Shown here: piece by piece, positions 13,441-24,695 of the stretch | Numbering within the stretch: position 1 is the first letter of the stretch | Layout of the letters: each line of letters begins with the position of its first letter | Source of the DNA: Siphonodentalium dalli | Taxonomy: Eukaryota; Mollusca; Scaphopoda; Gadilida; Siphonodentaliidae | Direction: 5' to 3' | Assembly: GCA_032622095.1 (NCBI GenBank) | Contig: CP136061.1 | Location: 171,247,107 to 171,311,106, forward strand | DNA: 64,000 bases | Notes under the pieces: model-generated | The model's input: only the letters and a program-made list of their open reading frames with translations | Database searches by the model: none | What the model was told of the DNA's origin: nothing | Translations under genes and position numbers: made by a program

Positions 13441-13984
13441 TCTTGCATATGGCGAAGTCCACCCGTTATGTGTGTACACCTCCTTTGGTAAGAAATACTG
13501 CTGACCTTGTGATTTTGATTGCGAATTATAAATGTTATACCTAAACAGAATACAACCAAAGCATATTATGCAATCTGATTGTTAACATTTATGAGGCCTG
13601 ATAACCCTGACTAGATCACAGGACGTATAACTGTTATATTTATATATTTACATACACCTGATATCTCTTCCGATTTCCCCATAGCGTTACGGTAGACACG
13701 CCCCCTTATTCAATGCGTTCATAAATCTATGAACGTAACGTCACGTTCAATGTCGTTCATAGGTTTATGAACACATTGTTCCCGGAAATCACCGGGGATT
13801 GTCGGACATTACCGACTGCTTGAGTATCTAGTCAGCCAATACGCCAAGGATTTGATAGCAAACAATATGTAATCGAGGTTCACGATTGGATGGCTTGTGG
13901 CATCTGATCGCGAGCACGGGTGGCACAAGATGTTCGGTTGACTATCAGAATGTTGGTTATCATATAATTCCATAATATGTCAAA

Positions 13985-14130
13985 TATAGAGAATTATCGA
14001 AATATGAAATACAACGAAAAAGCGAAATATGAAAATACAGCGAAATAGCACGAAAAATCGAAATAGGAAAATACAGCGAAATAGGGCGAAATATAGAGCA
14101 AAATATAGAAATAGGAAATTATTTTTATAA
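13985..14130. repeat. Low-complexity GAAATA-type tandem tract
   Basis: Imperfect repeats of CGAAATAKGAAAATACAG and related words fill the stretch. No coding or structural role is visible. Confidence 0.6.
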
Positions 14131-14230
14131 ACAAAATAACGGACATATTTGAAAAAAGTGTTTTTGACTTAATAACGGACATATTTGGAGAAGTGTTTTA
14201 AAGAGCGTAAGTATATAAATATGAATAATA

Positions 14231-14368
14231 AACGGCGGACTCAACGTGGTCATGGGTTTTGACTGCGATAAAAAATCAGCAAACTCCGCATGAACCCCTT
14301 TGGGGTTTATGCAGTTTGCTGAATTTTTCTCGCGGTCAAAATCCCATGACCACATTGAAACCGCCGTT
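14231..14368. mobile_element. 138-bp near-perfect palindrome (hairpin MITE)
   Basis: AACGGCGG...CAACGTGGTCATGGG at the left is mirrored by CCCATGACCACATTG...CCGCCGTT at the right. The inversion continues inward (CAGCAAACT / AGTTTGCTG) to the apex CCCCTTTGGGG. The long foldback with few mismatches suggests recent origin. Confidence 0.8.
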
Positions 14369-14513
14369 CATTTCTTATATAAAACAAAGTGCACCATTCC
14401 AAATTTCATGCATAGAAACAAGTTTTATTCCACACCGAGATGCCAGGCCAGATGGCACTGAGTAAAATTTTATTCCATAAAATTATATGGATAGCATACA
14501 CACACTGTTTACA

Positions 14514-15561
14514 AGGTCCGTGAAGTTGGATCGAAGTTCGAAGTTCGAAATTCGGTGGAGATTCGCGTGAAGTTGGATCGAAGTTCGAAGTTCGAAATTC
14601 GGTGGAGATTCGACCCCCACTTTGTTTTGCATCAAGTGCGTTGTTGTGTTCCAATTCGTGCTCCCCTGCTCGAATTTTGGGTCAAAAGTGATTTTTTTTA
14701 CTTTTTCTGAGATACTGCTGGACTTAGAAAATTTAGGCACGGCGCTGGACTTAGAAAATTTCGCCTTCAATATTAAGGTGCCGAGGGGAAGTGGCACTGT
14801 TTATGGCTGGATCGGACTGAAACTTGGCAGTTTTGATACTTTCCATCAGAGAATCTAGCAAGTTAACGCTCAGCTTCGAGAAATTACTCGATCTATAGGT
14901 TTGAATTTCAATCTGAGCGTTCGAAATTCGGTGGAGATTCGTTCGAAATTCAGATTGAAATTCGACCCCCACTTTTTTGTGCCTTAAGTTCATTGTTGTG
15001 TTCCAATTCGTGCTCCCCTGCTCGAATTTTGGGTCCAAAGTGATTTTTTTCACTTTTTCTGAGATACTGCTGGACTTGGAAAATTTAGCCACGGCGCTGG
15101 ACTTAGAAAATTTAGCCTTCAATATCAAGGTGCCGAAGGGAAGTGGCATTGTTTATGGCTGGATTGAGCTGAAATTTGGTATGTTTGATACTTTCCATAA
15201 GAGAATCAAGCAAACTAACGCTCAGCTTCGAGAAATTACTCGATCTATAGGTTTGAATTTCAATCTGAATTTCAATCTGGGCGAATTTCGATCTGGATTG
15301 AAGTTCGAAATTCAGATTGAAATTCGACCCCCACTTTTGTTTGCCTCAAATGCATTGTTGTGTTCCAATTCGTGCTCCCCTGCTCGAATTTTGGGTCAAA
15401 GGTGATTTTTTTCACTTTTTTGGAGATACTGCTGGACTTGGAAAATTTAGCCACGGCGCTGGACTAGGAATAATTTCGCCTTCAATATCAAGGTGCCGAA
15501 GGGAAGTGGCATTGTTTTTGGCTGGATTGAGCTGAAATTTGGTATGTTTGATACTTTCCAT
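14514..15561 (+). repeat. Left terminal array of the 9.7-kb element (362-bp subrepeat, plus orientation)
   Basis: Landmark GGGAAGTGGCA recurs at about 14784, 15138 and 15500. Each unit runs from TTCGACCCCCACTT through GAGATACTGCTGGACTT to CTCGATCTATAGGTTTGAAT. The outermost unit carries a doubled terminal segment rich in GAAGTTCGAA. The array stops abruptly mid-unit at about 15,561, where GC-rich interior sequence begins. Confidence 0.85.
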
Positions 15562-15574
15562 AATTTCCTGTGGC

Positions 15575-18560
15575 TGTCCTTGATCCCCTCAGCAAATAAA
15601 ATGAACTCCATATTGGTCAATCCAGTTCAAGAACATCTCCAAGATAGGCCGGGCACAGTGCAAACCTAGTCCCATATGATGACACGTGGGATGAACTTCT
15701 ACTCCATGCGATCGGGCGTCCAGTCATTTTGACCGTTCCATCGGAAGAAGATGTGGTATGTCTGGGCTTTGACCCCTCGGATCCGCATTTCATTGGCGAT
15801 GGGTCGGGGTAAACACGAGGGGGCCTCTTACCCCGAAGAGCTCGATTGCTCCTGTAGTCTTGCCACTGCCCCCGCCACCATTAAAGTAGCTCAGCTGGTG
15901 CCGGGTCAGTGAGTCATTGTAGCTGGGCGCCGTTGATTCGACCATCGGTGTGGCTTGGCTACAGTATTCTGGCTTGGAGAGGTACGCGCGTGTTCCTGCG
16001 GCATGTACAACTGCTCCTCCTTATCACGCCACTGAGCCGGGCCCACCGGTAAGAGAAATGGATCCACAGTCAAGCATTTAACACACAATTTCTCACCACA
16101 GTCTCATAGTTGGGGGCGACGTACGCATTGACACCGTCAAGCTTCTGCAACGCGGTCTTCTGGGCGTAAATGCTATCAGTGGCCACCCGGAAAGCTTCAT
16201 CGGGTTCACATCTTGCCAGCATAGCAAGGAGGTTGGTGTGGCCAGCATTGAGGCCCTCAAGTGGGTGTACTGGTGCTGCGAGCCATCGTCGTATGTGAGA
16301 ATGTGGCCCAGGGGACACTGTTGGGGGCGCCAACCAGAGTGCCACTTTGGGGGTGTCCCTTACCAAAAAGTTAAGCTTTCCCTGATCGACCACAAGCCTC
16401 CGTGTCAGTGTTTTGCCGTCGTCATTGCTGTCCTGGATGAACTTGCCTATGATGCTGCAGCCTTCATCACGATATTCAGGGAGCCAGACCGCGGTTCGTT
16501 GCTCAAAGGTGATGATGGCCTCATGGACCTTCAGGCTCTTCAGGAGATCTGACTCAACCAGAAAGGCGAGCAGGTGTGTGGGGGCACAGCCCTGATATGC
16601 GAAATGCTTTCCGAACCAGGCGGGGATGACGGGGTGGCAGTTAGGGGCGAACTCCCATTCCTATACCTCGGCGAAACCGGTGCCGATATCTTGGGGAGGG
16701 GGCGTTGATTGGGACCGGGTCATGCGGTGGGTGGGGTGCCCGAATCTGTCAAAATATGGCTTGGCCTCGCCATGGCCTTGGAAGCTGGCCGGTTAGCAGG
16801 CTTTCATGTCGATGCTGGTGACGTCTCTTATATCGCAGCCCGTCACGTTCCAGATGCCTCCATGACCATGCTCGACACATGCTTTCTGTGTGTCATCTCC
16901 GAGATTAGCCTGGTCGGTTTCCAGCCGTTGTGCTCTTTTTTCATGATACTGGCTGTGTGGTTCACACCGACGGCTCGGTCTGCGAGGGACTCATCGCCCA
17001 ATTCAGCAAGGCTTCCTGGAGGTTTTGGTCAGTCTCCAGTGTCCTGTGTGTGCGGCCGTCTTGGAGCACAATCTGGTCCATACTGAGCTCTGTCTTGAAT
17101 CCCCTAGCAGACAGACTGAAATCGGCTCGTCCTGGGTTGCGTTTCGAATGGCCTCCCAGATATCTTAATATAAGTGAACCTGCCTGGAGCATGGGAATTG
17201 GGGGTCTTTGGACCAGGCGTGGCTGTTGTGGCAGATGAGCTCTACTTTACCTCTGATCCCGTGGCCCCTAAGCTGGTATTTCCAGTTGGTGTAGATGTCC
17301 TCATCGGCTATATCTCGGAGTATGATCGCACGCTTCAGTATCTTCTCGAGGACGGCGACATCCTCGACCGCGGCCTGTTTGATGAACTCGCTCCTCTCAC
17401 TTCTGAATTTTCTTTCTCCTCGTGGGCGTGAGTCCCTGCCCTCTCAGCGCACCTTCAACGTGTTCCTCCACTGGGCAACACAGTTGATGTCGCCGTCCTT
17501 CATTGGTGCTAGGTTTGCAGGATCGGGGATAGATGCCATAGACGACCGCAGTGACACAGGGTAGGCATTCTCATAGTATGGGCGGTCAATACCCGTCTGG
17601 CGTCAGCACACCGGGCTTGAGGCATAAATGATCTCAACGACGCCTTGTCCCTTCTTCCTCTCGGCCCTGACCGGGTCGAACTTGTCTGCAACCACCCAGT
17701 TGCCGTCATCATGCTGCCTCAAGAACTTAACTTTGAGGGTACACTCTCGTTCGGGAAGCTCTCTGACGAGTTGTGCTGCTCTCTTATCTGCCATATGACC
17801 GTCGAATCTGTTGAGTCGACACTCTCTACCCTCCATGTGGAGAGGACTGCGGCTGCGCCGTCGACTTCAAACTCGTTTTTGGCATCGTTCATCATGTCAA
17901 CCCACGGTTCGTCGGCCGGGTTCCTCACCGAGTGCGGGACCTGGACATCCAGGTCAAATTGTCCCCTCTCCCTCATTTATCTGAAGTCCGATTCTCTGAG
18001 GACCCCAGGGCCTTTTCGCATAATGCTCAGCACGACATTCCATCGCCACTTCCTTTCGCCAATGTGCCTCAACGGTTCTTTTCTCCTGATTGGGTTCCTT
18101 TGCAGTCTCTCCTCGATGGTTTCGCACGCCGTGACCTCGGCGTCGATCAGCTTAAGCTTGCAGACGTGAAACAAACTCTGCAGCACGGACGTCGGCAATC
18201 GCCTTAATTAGATCAGGCTTTTGAAGAGAGGAATACTCCCTCAAGCCGAGATCTTTGGCTTGGGCTCGAAGCTTGCGTATGATAGACATGTCCTGGATAG
18301 GTATATTCATTGTAACCACATATCTAATTGAAAACGTCAATGGCCGCCAACCGAGCAAATCCCTTTTCATTTCTGTAACCACACCTCAAGCAGAGTGATA
18401 TTTGGTTCGTTGCACCCTTACCGCAAACACGGCACGGCTTTGTGCATGATCCTTTTCGCAATCGGGCCAGATGAACTTTACAGTACTCACCCAGACAGCG
18501 TAGGGCACAGAGCTCTGTAGAGTTCAAGGTAAGCCACCGGCATGAATGTTGACCCTTCAT
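15575..18560 (-). pseudogene. Decayed family-B DNA polymerase / helicase-like protein inside the 9.7-kb element
   Basis: Read on the minus strand in the order 18,560 to 15,575, a GC-rich tract gives pieces of one large protein. In order they are a Cys-rich zinc-ribbon-like start (18,560-18,330), a SAP/Rho-N-like segment (LGLREYSSLQKPDLIKAI, about 18,260-18,210), a conserved linker (LEKILKRAIILRDIA, about 17,370-17,310), and polymerase motif A (TSIDMKAC followed by a stop codon where Tyr is expected, about 16,825-16,790). Next come motif C (VATDSIY, about 16,190) and a Walker A loop (GGGGSGKTT, about 15,880-15,855). I recognise this as the viral/organellar polymerase-B type fused to a superfamily-1-like helicase. 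Several stops and frameshifts occur. It ends where the left array begins, so the C-terminus is missing. Plus-strand frames here are shadows. Confidence 0.7.
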
Positions 18561-18734
18561 ATTACTTCAGGAAGTTCAGGTATACCCATAACAACGGGTA
18601 TATCTAAAAGGAGAATACGGGCCGGTGAAGGTAGTGGGCTTTCCATGACTCTCCCTGCTTGCATTGTCCCAATTATTTGAGTACGTGGAGGTCTATATGC
18701 TTGATACCGGGGAGCTGGGGCTGGGAGCTTTTTT

Positions 18735-18900
18735 GGGGTGAATTGGTTGGTGCATTCACCCCCTGCTGGGAACAGGGGCAGAGAGTTGTTTGGGTTGAAT
18801 GAGCTGGTGCATTCACCCCCTGCTGGGGACAGGGGCTGGAAGGCTCAGTGGAGCCCGTTTATGGCCCGAATCAGTTGGTGCATTCACCCCTGCTGTTCCT
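18735..18900. repeat. Three ~62-bp tandem repeats
   Basis: TGGTGCATTCACCCCCTGCT occurs at about 18,750 and 18,812, and in a slightly shorter form at about 18,875. Each is followed by GG(G)AACAGGGGC or a variant. It lies just upstream (5') of the minus-strand polymerase pseudogene, so a promoter-side role is conceivable but unsupported. Confidence 0.7.
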
Positions 18901-19139
18901 TTGTACAGTATAAGATGATAGTTGTGAACCGAAACCATTGCATCACAGGTGATGAATCGTCCGATAGAGGGTGACGATGCAGCATACCATATAATTAGTT
19001 TGAAAGTCGTGACTTGAACGGTGGTTTGGTTGAATTCGGAGAATTTTAATTAATAAAGTGTTGGTTTAAGTAAATGTTCATCTTTATTTCATCGCTGTAG
19101 TATAATACTGTATAGCCATCATATTCGTCTGTTCGTATC

Positions 19140-19430
19140 TGGTGTCCATAAATATCAAAACGGCTATGGTTGCCATTTTGGCCACCTCTTGTGGCAACCG
19201 CACGGGCTAGAGGGTGCGGTTTTCGGTTTTTATAGTATCGTTTGGGGCGGACCACCCTACCGCACCGTTTATTTGGTCAGAATCGGTTCATAAATACCAA
19301 AAGGGCTATGGTTGCCAATTTGGCCACCTCCTGTGGCAACCGCACGGGCTAGAGCGGTGCGGTTTTCGGTTTTTATATTTTATTTTTGGGGTGGGTCACC
19401 CTACCGCACCGTTTATTTGGTCAAAATATG
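19140..19430. repeat. Two ~140-bp tandem units
   Basis: CATAAATAYCAAAA.GGCTATGGTTGCCA begins at about 19,147 and 19,288. Both copies continue with TTTGGCCACCTC.TGTGGCAACCGCACGGGCTAGAG and end in CCCTACCGCACCGTTTATTTGGTCA. Short internal inversions (GGTTGCCA / TGGCAACC) give each unit a hairpin. Confidence 0.75.
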
Positions 19431-19599
19431 TTTCCGAATAAGGAATAAGGAACTGGGAATAAGTAACCGATGTCACCGTAGTGACAGTTTTAAATGGTCA
19501 GATCTTATACAACAGAATAGACACGAACTTATGTATATACAAAATGAGAAGCCAGTAAAACATCGTTTACAGTTCCGTTCCGAAATTATGATACCAAAC

Positions 19600-21620
19600 T
19601 TAGCGACTAAGAGGTGGCAAGACTCTAAATGTTTCGGCGGGTATTTGGCGCGGGTCATCCATCCATGCAGTCAAATTGGCCGAAATCCTTACCGTTCGTC
19701 CATACCACATTTTCACCTCCTCAGGGTGGTACCATCTGGGGTGATGGTGGGGGTAGAGATGTCTCTAGGGGGTATTTGAGACAGGCCACCCACCCACCCA
19801 TGCCGTCAAATTGGCCGAAATCCTCAGTGTTCTCGAAAATGGTCCATATCCCATATTCAGCCGATAGGCCCACTTTTTCGGACTTGGCCCGAACATTTTT
19901 GGCCGAGGTGGCAGGGGGGGGGGGGGGTCTGGGGAAAAAATGCACATATAGGGCCCAAAAACTTTTTTCCGACCCCGAGTGAACCACCACCCCATTTGTG
20001 CAAAAAAAAAAAATCCCTCCAAAATTTTGGGGACCCCCCCCCCCCCTTCTCATTTTTTTATCAAAATTTCAGAGTTTTTTTTGGCCGTTCTTCAATAACT
20101 GTGCTAACTGCCTTCCAAACCCATTCCTCTATCCTTTTTTGGTGCAAACTCTTGTTGTGTACCATTAAGACTCGAGCAAAAACATACTTAATTGGTAAAC
20201 ACAGATCAGAAAAACGAAAAATAAACTGTATTTCCAGGTGTTTCCAGGTATTTTCAGTATCTAACAACAATAATAAAGCATTGTGCAGGTACACTATATG
20301 TCTCAAATCACCCTAGACCCCGTTATAGCCTTAATATATCGAGTGTGTTGTGTCTGACTGAGAACACTGGCCAGTGTAAATAGTGGTAAACAGGTCAGGG
20401 GTTCCACAATTATTTGTACATGACCAAAGAACTCTTTAGTCTTATCCACCGGGGTGGGATGGGGGAGGGGAATTGTTTTTGGTTAGGTATACACATAGAT
20501 ATATGGTTATTATACCCCCCCCCCCCGATATTAGTCGGCGGGTATATAGTTGACGTCTCGAGCCGTCCGTGCGTCCGTCCGTACATACATTTTGCATTAT
20601 AACTCAAGAGACGGTTGTCATATTTTGATACCCTATGGCATGGTGACGGACCAGAAATGGGGAACGAATATGCATAATATCACGGGTTGTGACATGACCG
20701 CTTTTGACTAACCATATCAGTAAAGGAAAATAGAATGTGTGGACCTAAATATTATCAAATGTTCAAGAACTGTTGAGTTTTAGTGGAGCTTCAGTTGCTA
20801 TGGATTTTAAATATTTGTATGTACATTTGTGCACTAGAGTTTGCAGTCTAGTCTCAGTCAGAGTTTATTCTTGATTTTACTTTTAGTTTGAACTTTGAAG
20901 ACATTGAAGAATGTCATTTCTCAATGCATCTGAATGCATCACATTATTTCAGTTCATCTATTTGTAAGTGATAACAGTATAATATATATTAGTATTTTAG
21001 TTTAGTCTTGTTGAGCAGTAAAGCAGAAGTTCGGAAATTCAATGAGAATAGCGTCACCTTCAGTAACGGTCATTCATCATAACCAATTCAGTTTTATTTG
21101 GATAATTGTTGCAAATAAACATTCAAGATAAGAAATAACCAGAAGGAATGAATTTGATTACATGCCAGTATATCAGACATTAGAAATTTATGAGATACCC
21201 TTTTCAATTTCATGTTATGCAACAATCAGATTAATGGTATCACGTCATCATTGAGTATTCACCATGTAGTATCCAATTTGTGATACAGTTTTTTTGTTTT
21301 ATTACTTTTATTCAGGTAATATATTAATTTTGTTACTAAATATTTCGTTCCGTTGACCATAAGTTTCCTGAACGCTATTACGGTGGTCCACTGTGAAGTG
21401 GGCCGGGATCTTGTGAAATACAGAATGTTGCTAAATATGAGGCTAAATAGTCACTATAGCTGCCTATATAGCCATATATCAATAAGCATGGTACTAACAT
21501 GCTTACAAACAACATTACATGGTCAGTACTTGTAAAAAAATTCGGCCTCTGGACCAATCACCCAACCACCCCGGCCCTATATACGGAATTTTTTTGCAGA
21601 CCCCCCCCCCCCCCTGGATG
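19600..21620. other. Gene-free interior of the 9.7-kb element with poly-C/G tracts
   Basis: No gene is supported. The stretch contains long G or C runs at about 19,915-19,927, 20,034-20,046, 20,515-20,526 and 21,601-21,614, and a CCGTCCGTGCGTCCGTCC tract near 20,563. Confidence 0.5.
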
Positions 21621-22140
21621 TGGCCATTTATGACCACGCACTTGTTTCGGACTATTTCCGTTTATTTTCGGACTTTTGTTTCACACGAAATTTCGTCTCG
21701 CCTTACTAAAGACGTTGCCATGGTAGTTTGTCACATTTCCCCAAATTTTCCTGACCGAGCAGAGCGGGAATTTCTATTTGACCCACTTTTTCGGACTCGA
21801 CCCAAAAACTTTTCGGCCCAAAAAGTTCGGCCCAGGTGACCATTTTTTAATATGTGACAGTTTGCCACATTTTCAGAAATTTTCCCGACAGAGCAGAGCG
21901 AAAAATGAAATTCGGCCAACTTTTTAGGACTCGGCCCAAAAAAATTTCGGCCCAAAATATTTGGCCGATGTGGCCATTAATGACCCATCACTTCTTTCGG
22001 TCAATTTCCGTTTATTTTCGGACTTTGCCTAATTTCGAGACATTTTTTAACTTTTTTTCCGGATTTTTTATCACAGGAAATTTCGTCTCGCCTTAAGACG
22101 TTGCCATGGTCATTTGCAACATTTCCCCAAATTTTTTGAA
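21615..22140. repeat. Two ~352-bp tandem units rich in TTTCGGCCCAAAA
   Basis: ATGTGGCCATTTATGACC at about 21,618 and ATGTGGCCATTAATGACC at about 21,970 start matching segments. Both include TCGGACTTT, GACGTTGCCATGGT and TTCCCCAAATTTT. An inner copy of GCAGAGCG...TTTTCGG/TTTTTAGG adds a half-length periodicity. Confidence 0.7.
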
Positions 22141-22284
22141 TAAGGAATAAGTAACGAAATTCACGCTGCTGGAGATACAACCCCTAATTTTTATGGATAA
22201 CCAGAGCAGCCACGGGACTATCCTTGTGGATTCTTCTTGTGCACCACTAGTCCATCTAGAAATCACAAATCAAGTCACAAGTCC

Positions 22285-24205
22285 AGCGCCGTGGCAAAAG
22301 TCCAGCAGTATCTCAGAAAAAGTGAAAAAAACAAAATTTTTGACCCAAAATTCGAACAACAGAGCACGAATTGGAACACAACAATGAACTTGAGGCAAAA
22401 CAAAAATTAGGGGTTGAATCTCCACCGAATTTCGAACTTCGAACGAATAGGTTCGAACGCTCAGATTGAAATTCAAACCTATAAATCGAGTGATTTCTGG
22501 AAGCTGAGCGTTAGTTTGCTGGATTCTCTACCGGAAAGTATCAAAAATACCAAGTTTCAGCTCGATCGAACCATAAACAGTGCCACTTCCCTCCGACACC
22601 ACCCCTATCATAATATTGAAGGCGAAATGTTTGAGACAAAAAAAAGTGGGGGTAGAATTTCAATCTGAATTTCGAACTTCGAACGAATCTCCACTGAATC
22701 TCCACCGAATTTCGAACGCTCAGATTGAAATTCAAACCTATAGATCGAGTAATTTCTCGAAGCTGAGCGTTAGTTTGCTTGATTCTCTTATGGAAAGTAT
22801 CAAACATACCAAATTTCAGCTCAATCCAGCCATAAACAATGCCACTTCCCTTCGGCACCTTGACATTGAAGGCTAAATTTTCTAAGTCCAGCGCCGTGGC
22901 TAAATTTTCCAAGTCCAGCAGTATCTCAGAAAAAGTGAAAAAAATCACTTTTGACCCAAAATTCGAGCAGGGGAGCACGAATTGGAACACAACAATGCAT
23001 TTGAGGCAAACAAAAGTGGGGGTCGAATTTCAATCTGAATTTCGAACTTCAATCCAGATCGAAATTCGCCCAGATTGAAATTCAGATTGAAATTCAAACC
23101 TATAGATCGAGTAATTTCTCGAAGCTGAGCGTTAGTTTGCTTGATTCTCTTATGGAAAGTATCAAACATACCAAATTTCAGCTCAATCCAGCCATAAACA
23201 ATGCCACTTCCCTTCGGCACCTTGATATTGAAGGCGAAATTTTCTAAGTCCAGCGCCGTGGCTAAATTTTCCAAGTCCAGCAGTATCTCAGAAAAAGTGA
23301 AAAAAATCACTTTTGACCCAAAATTCGAGCAGGGGAGCACGAATTGGAACACAACAATGCATTTGAGGCAAACAAAAGTGGGGGTCGAATATCAATCTGA
23401 ATTTCGAACTTCAATCCAGATCGAAATTCGCCCAGATTGAAATTCAGATTGAAATTCAAACCTATAGATCGAGTAATTTCTCGAAGCTGAGCGTTAGTTT
23501 GCTTGATTATCTTATGGAAAGTATCAAACATACCAAATTTCAGCTCAATCCAGCCATAAACAATGCCACTTCCCTTCGGCACCTTAATATTGAAGGCGAA
23601 ATTTTCTAAGTCCAGCGCCGTGCCTAAATTTTATAAGTCCAGCAATATCTCAGAAAAAGTGAAAAAAATCACTTTGGACCCAAAATTCGAGCAGGGGAGC
23701 ACGAATTGGAACACAACAATGAACTTAAGGCACAAAAAAGTGGGGGTCGAATTTCAATCTGAATTTCGAACGAATCTCCACCGAATTTCGAACGCTCAGA
23801 TTGAAATTCAAACGGTGAACCTATAGATCGAGTAATTTCTCGAAGCTGAGCGTTAACTTGCTAGATTCTCTTATGGAAAGTATCAAAACTGCCAAGTTTC
23901 AGTCCGATCCAGCCATAAACAGTGCCACTTCCCTTCGGCACCTTAATATTGAAGGCGAAATTTTCTAAGTCCAGCGCCGTGGCTAAATTTTCCAAGTCCA
24001 GCAGTATCTCAGAAAAAGTGAAAAAAATCACTTTTGACCCAAAATTCGAGCAGGGGAGCACGAATTGGAACACAACAACGCACTTGATGCAAAAAAAAGT
24101 GGGGGTCGAATCTCCACCGAATTTCGAACTTCGAACTTCGATCCAACTTCACGCGAATCTCCACCGAATTTCGAACTTCGAACTTCGATCCAACTTCACG
24201 GACCT
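22285..24205 (-). repeat. Right terminal array of the 9.7-kb element (362-bp subrepeat, minus orientation)
   Basis: Landmark CAGCCATAAACA recurs at about 22,829, 23,191, 23,553 and 23,912 with a shorter unit before it. The sequence is the reverse complement of the left array. Long open frames occur on both strands (for example frames of 79-149 codons). However, 362 is not a multiple of 3, so frames cannot pass through the array, and I do not treat them as genes. Confidence 0.85.
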
Positions 24206-24695
24206 CTGTTTACATTTAAAACAATTACATGTTTCTGAAATACGCTCAAATTCTTTCATCCTATCTGTGGTTCTACGTAACTCTGGGTGAGAATTTCACA
24301 CTATATGTGCCATGAATCTGAATGAGCTAAGATCGCATGTAGTAACATCATGATTTATAATGGAATATGCAATGGTTTGAATGTAATCAATTTCAATTGG
24401 GGGAGGGTCCGGGAGGGTGCGCGAGATCTTTTTTTGGATTTACAGCTGGGAGTTACCGTTCAAATCTCGAGATTAACGGGGTCTTTATTGGTGTTATATG
24501 GTGCTGACAGGTTCATTTAATGACAAAATTACGATTAGCCAATTAAGCTGGATAAACAACACATGTGGCGGCACACGTCGGTTTCATTTGCGGCCCAACC
24601 AAATATACCACATGTAATTTCATTAGGTTGTCGCTTGAGGGACCTAGCAGCAATAATACGCATCGTAGCATTGATCTTGGTTACGAGCACTTTTG
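24206..24695. other. Spacer between the two inverted-repeat elements
   Basis: Unique sequence without a supported gene. It begins with the right target duplicate of the large element (24206-24214) and ends with the left target duplicate of the small one (24687-24695). Confidence 0.6.

Larger units (their letters stand above)
14514..24205. mobile_element. 9.7-kb element with inverted arrays of a 362-bp subrepeat and a 9-bp target duplication
   Basis: The element starts AGGTCCGTGAAGTTGG at 14514 and ends with the exact inverse at 24205. The direct repeat CTGTTTACA flanks it at 14505-14513 and 24206-24214. The left arm (14514-about 15561) holds three plus-oriented copies of the subrepeat. The right arm (about 22285-24205) holds five or so minus-oriented copies, spaced 362, 362 and 359 bp. 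A 9-bp duplication with long inverted arms is typical of Mutator-like elements (established knowledge). Array-built arms recall Foldback elements, which make shorter duplications. No transposase is recognisable inside, so it is non-autonomous, decayed or of an unrecognised type. Confidence 0.85.

Noticed and set aside
17645-18169. 174-codon plus-strand open frame and neighbouring plus-strand frames in 16.2-18.2 kb
   Set aside because: They lie opposite the minus-strand polymerase-like pseudogene, which has recognisable motifs. High GC content makes the opposite strand open by chance.
22285-24205. Regular repeats suggesting a CRISPR-like array
   Set aside because: The units are 362 bp, contiguous and without unique spacers, and the genome is eukaryotic.
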